Part shown: piece after piece, positions 52,301-58,590 of the stretch
Layout of the letters: each line of letters opens with the position of its first letter
How positions within the stretch are numbered: the stretch's first letter is position 1
Assembly: GCA_033980235.1 (NCBI GenBank)
Contig: CM067062.1
Location: 14,431,664 to 14,495,663, forward strand
Reading direction: 5' to 3'
Origin: Diadema setosum
Taxonomy: Eukaryota > Echinodermata > Echinoidea > Diadematoida > Diadematidae
Length of the DNA stretch: 64,000 nucleotides
Made by a program: the position numbers and the translations under genes
The notes under the pieces: model-generated
Told to the model about the DNA's origin: nothing
Databases searched by the model: none
The model's input: only the letters and a program-made list of their open reading frames with translations

Positions 52301-54596
52301 ACTGGTAGTCAGATACGACACTTCTAGTATTTCCCAGGTCAAAAAACCAGTAGAAACCAGTAAGTATTTTTAACTGGTCGTTACTGGTTTTAACTGGTCT
52401 TAACTGGTCTTAAATGGTTTCAACTGGTACCAGTTGAAACCAGCAAGGTAACTCCAACTTTCCAGTAACAAAATGAGCGATTCTAATTGAAACCAGTTAT
52501 ACCAGTTAAAGACATACTGGTACCAGTTGATACCAGTTTAATCATACTGGTACGAGTTTTATATACCAGTTGAAGTTGCACTGCTTACCAGTTGAAACCA
52601 GTAAAAGTCTACTGATGGCCAGTTGTAATACCAGTTCAAGTATCACTGTACCAGTTGGTAACAGTTTCTGTCGGTTGAAGTCTTACGGTACCAGTTGATA
52701 CTAGTTCAAGTGTCATTTATTTGTACCAGTTGATACCAGTTGAAGTTTTACTGGTACCAGTTTATCCCAGTTGAAGTTGCACTACTTACCAGTCCAGTTG
52801 GAGCCATTAAGTCTACTGGTTGCTAGTTGATACCAGTTCAAATATCATTTTGTACCAGTTGGTAACAGTTCCTGCCAGTTGAAATTTTACTGATACCAGT
52901 TGATACCAGTTCAAGTCTCACTGTGTACCAGATGATATCAATTTAATGAAAGTCTACTCTATATACTGGTCTATGAGTTGATACCAGTTCAACTCTCAAT
53001 GTGTACCACGGTGCCACTTGATACCAATTGTAATCTACTGGTACAAGTTGATACATGTACCAGTTGAAGTCTCATTGTGTACCAGTTGATATATCTTAAG
53101 GTAATGGTACCTGTGGCTCAGTGATGCGAGTTTGAGTCTTACCCGGAGTCTACTTTTGAATTCGATCAGTTCAAACTGAATTAAAAAGTAAATTAAACTT
53201 GTTTTAAAACGTCAAATTAAAAAGTAAACAAAACAAAATAAAGCAAAACTTTTAACATGATTGAACTTGGACTCTTAATGACTTCAACTCGATTCAACTG
53301 GAACCAATTTAGATCAGTTGACATATAAACTGACAGACTGTATTTCGACCAGTTTGTGTGTGTTTGTGTGTGTGTGTGTGTGCGCGTGTTTGTGTCGGTT
53401 TGCGTGCAAATAGTAAATTGACACAATTTGAAACCCATTTACCTGACTGCATGGACTTGCTTACACTTGTACCACTTCATTCTAGATTAAAACCCAGTAA
53501 CTAAAATATTGAAATGTTGATACCACTTGATACCAGTTGGTTTCTATTGGTTTCTACTGGTTCTAACGCACATGAATATTCATAAGCTATTCAAATTCTC
53601 TATGTGAAAAAGATAAAATATTGTTAAATTTATTGTTTTTATGATTTCAATAAACTCTTAAATGTCTGAAATGTAATTAGAAATTTACCTAATATTATTG
53701 CCGTGATATTCACAATTTCAACTTGTACCTTTGATGAGGTATTTTCATATTTTTATAATAAAAATGTAATCTACTTGGTAACCATGTCTTAAAGTATTGC
53801 AGCTAGATGGCCCTATATATATGAATGAAATATTCCTTGCACTAACTAGGTCTAGAACGTAGGCTAAGCCTAGATGTACTTGTAGGTATAGGCTTTAAGT
53901 CTAGCTGTAGGATTATGATAGGTTAGATATTAACAATGTTGTGACATACACATGTTCTGGTATAAACCCATACCGGTACTTCAAATAATTCAACACAAAA
54001 TTAATTTTGTTTAACTGGATCCCAGTTGATTCCAGTTGATACAAGTTGATTCCAACTGGTACCAGTTGATTCCATTTCGACGAATACCAGTCGATACCAG
54101 TTGATTCCAGGTCCCATTTTCCATATTGAAACCAGTTGCCTTAACTGGAATCAACTGGTACCAGTACCAGTTTAGATAGCCAACTGGTTTTTCGACCTTC
54201 AATAGCAAATTCATGAAACTATTTGACTAGGCCTAAATTAGTAAATAATAATAAAATTGAATTATCATCACTGAACATGCTGAAAGCTTCAATTCTCCTT
54301 CAATGGAGTCTGGTAATTTACTGCCGAACTGATGTTGATACACACTGATACATGACAAAACCTTGTTCCCATGCATGCGTGATAAAGTTTGAAGGGGGTA
54401 GGGAAGTTCATAGTTACTTGCCTGCAAGGATCGCTTTGCCGGGATGCGTCTTTTTGCCTCCTGTACGTTGAGGAGCTGCTGCAGCAGCGGCGAATGTCCT
54501 GGGAGCGGGACTCGGACTGCCGAACAAATTTCGACGAACTACAGTGCCTCCAACGTCGTTGAGACGGAGCTCCGGGTTATTAGGTAGCGAACTCAT
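27162..54596 (-). CDS. SLC25A1: Mitochondrial tricarboxylate (citrate) carrier, SLC25A1 family (339 aa)
   Basis: Six coding exons on the minus strand: 54422-54596, 36885-37092, 30086-30312, 28951-29171, 27896-27969, 27162-27276. Together they give 1,020 nt, 339 residues plus stop. The family exchanges mitochondrial citrate for malate across the inner membrane, supplying cytosolic acetyl-CoA. The three carrier repeats are visible through their signature motifs: PTEYVK at 72-77, PMETIK at 170-175 and PLDVVK at 268-273. Stretches such as [13 protein letters not shown] and [19 protein letters not shown] are characteristic of SLC25A1. The protein is longer than the human one (311 aa) because of a ~50-residue Ala/Arg/Ser-rich N-terminus, compatible with a mitochondrial presequence. 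Exon 1 ends at a GC-type donor. Introns 1 and 2 are packed with transposons. Identity is firm; exon joins agree in phase throughout. Confidence 0.95.
27699..27753. repeat. (ATC)n microsatellite
   Basis: About 18 ATC/CAT units inside SLC25A1 intron 5. Frames across it give poly-Ile or poly-Met and are not genes. Confidence 0.95.
27896..27969 (-). CDS. SLC25A1: SLC25A1 coding exon 5
   Basis: A 74-nt exon between TTGCAG|GGTCTGG and AAGGC|GTGAGT, encoding [20 protein letters not shown] and EGAK, the matrix loop after the third signature motif. Phase 0 in, phase 2 out, matching exons 4 and 6. Confidence 0.93.
28707..28739. repeat. (AAAAC)n microsatellite
   Basis: About seven AAAAC units in SLC25A1 intron 4. 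Confidence 0.9.
28951..29171 (-). CDS. SLC25A1: SLC25A1 coding exon 4
   Basis: Bounded by CCCCAG|GTCTGCG and ATGCAG|GTGAGT. Encodes residues 204-277 including [20 protein letters not shown] and the third signature PLDVVK. This is the most conserved exon and uses strongly GC-ending codons. Confidence 0.95.
30086..30312 (-). CDS. SLC25A1: SLC25A1 coding exon 3
   Basis: Bounded by CCCTCAG|ATTTGGT and CTCAGG|GTGGGT. Encodes residues ~128-203, including the glycine-rich helix [15 protein letters not shown] and the second signature PMETIKVKF. Confidence 0.95.
30911..31065. mobile_element. MITE with GGGCC..TGCATAAA terminal inverted repeats
   Basis: The left end GGGCCCTGTTGCATAAAACT is complementary to the right end (TATTATGCAATATCAGGGCC). 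Inside, a ~20-bp phrase ending ATCACATCAATGGT is tandemly duplicated. Located in SLC25A1 intron 2. Confidence 0.65.
31268..31301. repeat. C homopolymer tract
   Basis: A run of more than 30 C with one A near the end, in SLC25A1 intron 2. Confidence 0.9.
31572..31698. mobile_element. MITE with GGGC..GTTTCAT terminal inverted repeats
   Basis: The left end reads GGGCAGCGTTTCATGAAACT and the right end is roughly complementary (ATTGATGAAATGCCCC, running into a C tract). CTTGTCAGT and CACTGACAA form further inverted pairs just inside. It may be a distant relative of the element at 30911-31065. Confidence 0.6.
32789..33137. mobile_element. TTAA foldback/MITE family C (349 bp)
   Basis: Starts AGGCATAATTTACC and ends GGTAAACTGGACCT, flanked by TTAA at 32785-32788 and 33138-33141. 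Weaker inverted similarity continues inward. Located in SLC25A1 intron 2. Confidence 0.75.
33465..33847. mobile_element. TTAA foldback family B, copy B1 (383 bp)
   Basis: Starts AGGGACTGTACAGT and ends with its approximate complement (CTATACACGCCCT), flanked by TTAA at 33461-33464 and 33848-33851. The halves mirror each other around about 33640, with TTGATGAAAATTGGTTTT paired to AAAACCGATTTTCATCGAA. Copy B2 is at 36444-36828. Confidence 0.8.
34880..35085. mobile_element. Partial, diverged family-A fragment
   Basis: Carries recognisable family-A phrases (TTCACTTTCTAGCATAATGA, TTCAGAAAG, ATGTCAGTAACAAGGTCGA) without ends. It lies in SLC25A1 intron 2. Confidence 0.5.
36030..36858. mobile_element. 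Diverged family-A copy interrupted by a family-B element
   Basis: Family-A phrases (CTAGCATAATGGAAAAGCAC, TGTGACATCATGAAATG, GCATTCACTCAATCCACA) run from about 36030 to 36439. The presumed family-A end (TTTGATTCCCTTTAAAGG) resumes after 36832. Family-B copy B2 lies between. The left boundary is approximate. Confidence 0.55.
36444..36828. mobile_element. TTAA foldback family B, copy B2 (385 bp)
   Basis: Starts AGGGATAATACAGTG and ends CTATAATCATCCCT, with TTAA at 36440-36443 and 36829-36832. It matches B1 in length and internal landmarks (CATTTCAAAAACGATTTTCA). It appears inserted in an older family-A copy. Confidence 0.8.
36885..37092 (-). CDS. SLC25A1: SLC25A1 coding exon 2
   Basis: Bounded by TTCTGCAG|GTGGTAT and GTCAG|GTATGC. 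Encodes residues 59-127: [20 protein letters not shown], then [15 protein letters not shown] and [18 protein letters not shown]. The first carrier signature, PTEYVK, is here. Confidence 0.95.
37377..37408. repeat. (GA)n microsatellite
   Basis: About 15 GA units just inside SLC25A1 intron 1. Confidence 0.95.
37680..37708. repeat. G homopolymer tract
   Basis: A run of about 27 G in SLC25A1 intron 1, on the plus strand (C run in the transcript). Confidence 0.9.
37720..41050. other. Intronic stretch of SLC25A1 with no recognised feature
   Basis: AT-rich intron 1 sequence. Frames reach about 104 codons but none resembles a known protein, and no long inverted repeats or recognisable transposon ends were noticed. 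Confidence 0.4.
41067..41121. repeat. Poly(A) followed by (TA)n
   Basis: About 30 A are followed by about 12 TA units in SLC25A1 intron 1. The A run could be the tail of an old retroposon, but I see no body upstream. Confidence 0.9.
42180..42520. repeat. Tandem ~150-bp units with TGACCTTTGACCT clusters
   Basis: Two well-preserved units (about 42189-42345 and 42347-42500) share TGACCTTTGACCTCATGA, CAAACTTTCACCAG, TTAATTGGGTAATACATGTA and AGGCATTCAATAGATATGG. Older units extend back to about 41640. TGACCTTTGACCT is the complement of a perfect DR1 nuclear-receptor element. Confidence 0.8.
42640..42756. repeat. (GGAC)n/(GGAA)n tetranucleotide array
   Basis: About 29 units of GGAC interspersed with GGAA. 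Frames across it give long DGRT or RPSV repeats, which are simple-sequence artefacts and not genes. Confidence 0.95.
43086..43515. mobile_element. MITE-like element with TGCRTTTATCA ends and repeated AAACGGCTTTC motif
   Basis: The left end TGCATTTATCATCTTT is complementary to the right end (AAAAGAGTTGATAAACGCA). Related phrases TGCGTTTATCAACTC, TGCATTTATCTCGC and TGCGTTTGTCATCTCG recur inside at about 43166, 43310 and 43437. AAACGGCTTTC or its complement appears many times, so the element looks built from repeated subterminal modules. Confidence 0.6.
44881..45045. mobile_element. hAT-like MITE with 7-bp target duplication
   Basis: A 165-bp palindromic element with ends CAGGGCTCCACACTAAC and GTTAGTGTCGAGCCCTG. 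It is flanked directly by CTTACAG at 44874-44880 and 45046-45052. CAGGG-type ends and a 7-8 bp duplication are typical of hAT elements. GGTGGCCC/GGGCCACC motifs pair inside. An older copy is at 15372-15635. Confidence 0.75.
45940..47110. mobile_element. CTTAGGAAG-type inverted-repeat element containing a nested family-A copy
   Basis: The left end GGGTGGCATTCTGAAATCCTTCC and the right end (complement GGATGGTATTGTGAAAGTCTTC) are imperfect inverted repeats; dense CTTCCTAAG and CTTAGGAAG motifs follow inward on both sides. The middle holds family-A copy A3 (46260-46824). Without it the element would be about 600 bp. No coding frame. Confidence 0.65.
46260..46824. mobile_element. TTAA foldback family A, copy A3 (565 bp)
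   Basis: The best uninterrupted copy of the family, from AGGACAAGTTCACC to GGTGGACTTGTCCT, flanked by TTAA at 46256-46259 and 46825-46828. The halves are mutually complementary over most of their length. It serves as the reference that shows A1 at 22592 was split by A2. Confidence 0.85.
48737..49334. repeat. Tandem duplication unit 1 (~600 bp)
   Basis: Runs from CGATCTTCAGGACAGCC to GAACTTTTTCATGT. It shares with unit 2 (49415-50018) the tRNA-like head, GGCAGTTCAGCTTTA, CAGTGTCCCGCTTGCCACCTTT, and a ~170-bp nearly identical tail including GGTGTATGGCGTCTCGCTCA. Confidence 0.8.
48751..48833 (+). pseudogene. tRNA-like sequence 1 (degenerate, Met-CAT-like)
   Basis: A box TGGCATAATCGGTTAGCGCG and B box GGTTCGACTCC are well spaced. 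The anticodon loop would be TTCATAA (CAT). The anticodon stem needs a bulge and the T stem pairs poorly, so this is probably a tRNA-derived module, not a working tRNA. It is part of the duplicated unit whose second copy carries tRNA-like sequence 2. Confidence 0.5.
49415..50018. repeat. Tandem duplication unit 2 (~600 bp)
   Basis: Second copy of the unit at 48737-49334, directly downstream after a (TA)n tract at about 49359-49396. The tail is much better conserved than the middle. Confidence 0.8.
49431..49514 (+). pseudogene. tRNA-like sequence 2 (degenerate)
   Basis: Counterpart of tRNA-like sequence 1. The A box has diverged (TGGCTTTATAGTCACTTAGC), the anticodon stem CTGCAT/ATGCAG is perfect, and the B box reads TGTTCGAGACC. 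No paired acceptor stem, so non-functional as a tRNA. Confidence 0.45.
50873..50957 (+). pseudogene. tRNA-Leu-like sequence (CAG anticodon)
   Basis: A strong class-II tRNA A box, TGGCCGAGTGGTTAAAGGCG, an ACGT/ACGT anticodon stem with loop CTCAGAG (anticodon CAG), a long variable arm, and B box GGCTCGAACCCC with a mostly paired T stem. The acceptor halves (around AGACGTA and AAGATCA) do not pair, so I call it a tRNA-derived pseudogene. It follows the second copy of the 280-bp internal repeat. Confidence 0.5.
51481..51545 (+). pseudogene. tRNA-like 5' half
   Basis: Contains an A-box-like GTGGCCGAGAGGTTAG preceded by CCC, but no B box is visible downstream. Probably a truncated relative of the Leu/Ser-like module at 50873. 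Confidence 0.3.
52336..54198. mobile_element. 1.86-kb element with 16-bp TIRs and dense ACCAGT subterminal repeats
   Basis: The left end AGGTCAAAAAACCAGT and the complement of the right end, AGGTCGAAAAACCAGT, match at 15 of 16 bases. The left ~770 bp holds several dozen ACCAGT or ACTGGT hexamers, commonly as ACCAGTTGATACCAGTT in ~45-55 bp periods. A second cluster (54005-54198) fills the right end. The core (about 53110-54000) is AT-rich with a short TG microsatellite and no coding frame. No target duplication found. It lies in SLC25A1 intron 1, about 220 bp from exon 1. Confidence 0.6.
54416..54421 (-). promoter_or_regulatory. SLC25A1: GC-type splice donor of SLC25A1 intron 1
   Basis: On the minus strand, exon 1 ends GCAG and the next six bases are GCAAGT, the consensus of the minor GC-AG intron class. 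No GT donor in the right phase is nearby, and joining here to the exon 2 acceptor restores the conserved AILAGG(I/L)AGGIEIC reading. Confidence 0.75.
54422..54596 (-). CDS. SLC25A1: SLC25A1 coding exon 1 (N-terminus)
   Basis: Starts at ATG 54594-54596 and encodes residues 1-58 plus the first base of codon 59. It ends in the conserved [11 protein letters not shown]. The first ~45 residues are rich in Ala, Pro, Ser and Arg and are not conserved with vertebrates as far as I can tell. They could act as a mitochondrial presequence. No upstream in-frame ATG competes. Confidence 0.88.
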
Positions 54597-55250
54597 TGCC
54601 TTCTCTTTTCAGACGCTGCCAAACACTGGAGTAGTTACTAGAAAAGAGCAAAACAAAATTTGCGGCTTGGATTTTTTGGATACTCTCACTGTCTAGTCTC
54701 GTACTAGCAGGTCGTAGTCTCTACCAATCAGGCAGTTCAGCAGCATGCAGCATGAGCAGCAACAAGCAGCTGACATAAACTAAGTGTGCATTTGGAATCT
54801 GGGGTAGGCCTTGCCCTAAAGCGTAAATTAACACACAGAACAGCTCGCTCGCCAACAACATACAAGGTACCTGCTAGCTGCTCAGATCGTAAGCCGCTCC
54901 GAGTATTCCGATCCCACAGATGTATCGCGTGATCCCCGCCAGAGGAGTGGAGCGATGCTCTGCCTTCACATTCAGCTGAAGATCTCGTAGAAAGAACGGT
55001 ATTTTGGTACCCGAGATTGCGAGTGTCTACGCTACGTCATGGGGGTGTGTGCGGTCAAAGGTCAACAGAAGCAGACAGTCGATCTCGCGCTTTTGAAAGT
55101 CTCGCTGAATCTCGCAAACTCGACTACAGTCACGTGTCCTGCGAGATACGTAATGACGTATGCGGAAGCGCTGGATCTTGTCAATGTGGGAATATACCAC
55201 TTTATTATAGGGTACAATACTCTATCAGTTGTTTAAAATTACGTTATTAA
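54597..55250. promoter_or_regulatory. CpG-rich divergent region between SLC25A1 and TEKT1
   Basis: GC- and CpG-richer than its surroundings. Visible sites include CCAATCAG at 54724 (an NF-Y-type CCAAT box), CACGTG at 55131-55136 (an E-box) and ATGACGTATG at about 55152 (CRE-like). It lies just upstream of SLC25A1 on the minus strand and is the likely SLC25A1 promoter. Whether it also serves TEKT1 is inference. Confidence 0.5.
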
Positions 55251-55414
55251 TCTGTGCTCATCTAGTAAAAAAAATACCTATATAGGTTAAATAAATCATT
55301 ATTGAATTTCAATTCATAATGAATAAAAGAAAAACAAAATACTGTCGTGGTAACCTTATGTTCACACCATTTTTAGTACAAGTAGGCACTCCCCTAAAAG
55401 AAAATACAACGTCT

Positions 55415-55430
55415 GTTGCTATGCCGCGAC
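55415..55430. promoter_or_regulatory. Possible RFX half-site upstream of TEKT1
   Basis: GTTGCTATG, a good X-box left half, is followed by CCGCGAC, a poor right half. Ciliary genes such as tektins are commonly RFX targets, so the site is worth noting, but the match is partial. Confidence 0.25.
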
Positions 55431-55559
55431 ACAAACATCGAGCTTCTATCGTACACATGCACACGTACGTACAGGCGCCTACGGTACCAATACGTTTTAT
55501 AGCGTTGGAGACGACTTGAATTGTGTATGTTTAGTGGCGTTTATTGTGGTGTCTTTTGG

Positions 55560-55649
55560 TGCCATTCATTTGTGCAGATAACTACTCACAGGCACAGTTG
55601 TGAGGAAGGAGATCTACCTAGTAGCACATTGACAGTGAAGTTCCTTTCG
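55560..55649 (+). other. TEKT1: Candidate 5' non-coding exon of TEKT1
   Basis: A stretch ending CCTTTCG|GTGAGTATG offers a strong donor at 55650. A compatible acceptor, TTACCACAG|AT, lies at 57245, 49 bp before the TEKT1 start codon. The exon's left edge is unknown. Confidence 0.3.
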
Positions 55650-55711
55650 GTGAGTATGAGCGATATTCATTGGTTTTCTAGACTAGATCTATAAAGAAAT
55701 AAATAGACCAT

Positions 55712-55714
55712 CTA

Positions 55715-55770
<56 letters not shown>
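55712..55770. repeat. (AAAG)n microsatellite
   Basis: About 14 AAAG units upstream of TEKT1. Confidence 0.95.
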
Positions 55771-56211
55771 AAAGCTGGTGCCAGGGTGGAGTTTGGGAAC
55801 CATGCCATGCTATGCCTGGACATGGTCATGAACATACAATTATTAAATTACTTCTGTCATGTCTTGGCGTCTATGTATCAATAGTCAAAGGATTCAAGAA
55901 TCAGCGGCATTATCGCAAAATAGTCCACCACTCCATTCACGCCATTCATTTCTTCATAGCTGGGGACTTCTTTCAACCTCCATCGAATAATAATTATAAC
56001 GTTAGACTTTAGTTTACACAAAGTACAAGCCTGTAGAGTAACCCTGGCGCAGGGCGCTGTATGTAGCCTGTATGTAACCAGTACGGGTTGGGGTCGCTGG
56101 TGCGGTTATAGTAGTAGAGATGCACACGCAGAATGAGAGGGGACCGATATCACGATTTGGCCGAATCAACATAGAAGGATTTAACATGGAGCAAAAATAA
56201 CTTGATTAACT

Positions 56212-56570
56212 GCTTCAAACGCGTGGGTTGTTATTTTGATGCAGTCAGTTGCGCCATAGTTTTGAAACCAACGCTTCCCCTACCCTCCATTCCATTGACA
56301 ATACGTCTAGCGCTAGACGTTCTACGTGTCGTGTGAAATACATGTACATGCATTAATCTACGGTATCATTTATTGTTTTGCTGTTGATCTCATCGGGTTT
56401 TTCAGTAATATTTCAGCATCATCAGATCCCCAGTGAAGAATGCAAAACCACTGCGCATAGCCTCATGCGAAGTATTTTGTTCAGTAGGCCTACGTGCAAT
56501 GCTAAGGGGTGTCGCTTTCATTACTTTCAATTTACAGTGTTGATGTGTTGGACGCCCACTGCACTGTACT
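56212..56570. repeat. Tandem duplication upstream of TEKT1, unit 1
   Basis: Matches 56757-57085 collinearly: GTTATTTTGATG, GTTTTGCTGTTGATCTC, CCCAGTGAAGAATGCAAAAC, GTGCAATGC and GTTGATGTGTTGGACNCC. The shared peptide IPSEECKTTAHSLM reflects nucleotide similarity; I see no evidence it is translated. Confidence 0.75.
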
Positions 56571-56756
56571 ATTAAGTGGGTGGGTGTCCAATACATCGAC
56601 ACCGTAATGTTTTTTTTTTTAATCAAGAGAAACTTAAAATATCTCACAGTATGCCTGAAATTTACTCACATGTCAAGAAAACACTCTGATGAATTCACAA
56701 GTGTGCATCAAAAATGTGATTTGCGGTACACACTCCTAGATACACTTGGTAAAAGT

Positions 56757-57085
56757 GCTTCAAATGTGTGGGGTGTTATTTTGATGTGCTCAGTTGTGCC
56801 ATGATTTTGAAATCAACACCCTTTTCCTCCAATGACAATTCGTGTGAAATGCATGTACAAATGCTTTTTCAGTGTGCATTTATAATCAATGGTATCATTG
56901 TTTTGCTGTTGATCTCGTTTATGGGTTTTTCAGTAATATTTGGACGTCTTCAAATCCCCAGTGAAGAATGCAAAACCACTGCGCATAGTCTCATGTGTGA
57001 ATATTCATTCTGTACGTGCAATGCCATAATAGAGGGGTGTTGGTTTCACTCTAGTGTTGATGTGTTGGACACCTACCATGCTTGG
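56757..57085. repeat. Tandem duplication upstream of TEKT1, unit 2
   Basis: Second copy of 56212-56570, same orientation. Between the copies (56541-56605), GTTGATGTGTTGGACGCCCAC is partly mirrored by GTGGGTGTCCAATACATCGAC, a short inverted repeat that may mark a unit boundary. Confidence 0.75.
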
Positions 57086-57294
57086 AACATTTTCTATACA
57101 TTGTATTTGTATTTGTAACTAGGTGGTGGTTCTACACGTAATGCAAGGTAGATTTAGGTCTATAAATGATAAATTGTCTCATTGACTCATGTTAAGAGGA
57201 TCAGTGTCCAAAAGTGTAATGTTTACCAACCATTCCTTACCACAGATCCACCTAGCCTTTAAAGAAGTCACATCAACTTGAAAAAAAAAAAAAA

Positions 57295-57484
57295 ATGTCC
57301 AAACTCATCCAGCCACCACAGCGCTTCACTCATGGCGAATGGAACTACTCAAATCATTCCAACTATAACAGTGCAGAGAAGCAGCGTGCCAGTGCTGAAC
57401 GACTGATTGATGAAAGCAACAGACTAATTGATGAGACAGATGAAGCTACCAAGAAGACACAGAGAGATGTCAACAAAAAATTTG
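57295..57484 (+). CDS. TEKT1: TEKT1 coding exon 1
   Basis: Starts at the ATG following an A-rich leader, after a probable 5' UTR acceptor at 57245. Encodes MSKLIQPPQRFTHGEWNYSN through DVNKKF, ending one base into the next codon (TTTG|GTAATT). Confidence 0.93.
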
Positions 57485-58559
57485 GTAATTAACAAGAACA
57501 ATTTTCTTTGGTTCATGGTTTATATTAGTTCTTGGCAGTGAGAAATACAATGAGATCAGACACTCCATTTAGTATTACACACAAACACTTTCATGAAGTC
57601 ATTATTTGGTTTGTCACAATGATTATTCAAGTTTCATTAGTCAGGATTCAATGTCATCATTGCCATCAAGATTTATGAAGTTATGGGCAAAGTAAGACTT
57701 TTGTTTGAAAAGGATGTGTTGCTTTACAGATTACATTCCTACAAAAGGACTGCAAATTACCATGGCTATGATTTATGTGCAGAGAAAATCAAGAGATAAT
57801 TGATTTTGTTTCCAGAATTGATCCAAGTATGTCAGGTTTCAAGGTTATACACTTTAGATTCTGTGTGTGACTTGTCTTCACATTTTAATGTTACACAAAC
57901 ATGTTAAGTGCATGTTGCTTCTGAATTTTTGGGTCTACTGCATCAGCAAAAATAGTAAATCATCAGCTACACACATTCACATATAGTACCGGTAGACATT
58001 AAATAGACTAGCTGTATTATGACAGATGCACAAGGGGCTGTTGTGACTGTGTACATGCAGGGGCCAGGGATATATTGCTCTATACAGTATATTGATTGCA
58101 TCAACTATGGGTATGAAGTATTAGTGGTCCTGAGTATTGTGACAGCGCAACTAATTAAAAGACTGCATGATTTTTTTATTTGTTTTTATTTTTTATGAAT
58201 ACAGTTGTGATATACTGCATGTTTATGAATGGTTTATCTGTTACATAAAGAAAAACAATCTTTGCATGGTGGTACCCTTTAACCTCCATCCTAAATCTGA
58301 TCCTATTTTCCTTCAGAACAAAGACTTGATGATGTCACATACTGGAAGGATGAGCTGGAGAAGAAACTCAAAGATACTAAGGATGAGATTGAAATGCTGC
58401 TCGCATACAAGACAAGGTTACAGAATGCACTGGAGGCCTGTATAGAGCCCCTGAGCATTGTCAACCAGTGTCTAAATTTCAGGTAAGTGTATCACTGGAC
58501 ACTTCCAGTTGACTAATGAAGCCACATTTTGTCTATCCTTAAATGTATTATACATATAA

Positions 58560-58590
<31 letters not shown>

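Noticed and set aside
52336..53110. CRISPR-like array
   Set aside because: The ACCAGT repeats are short, degenerate, irregularly spaced and occur in both orientations in a eukaryotic intron.
56378..57118. Repeated peptide IPSEECKTTAHSLM in two short open frames
   Set aside because: Explained by a nucleotide-level tandem duplication; surrounding residues diverge and frames are interrupted, so no evidence of a gene.
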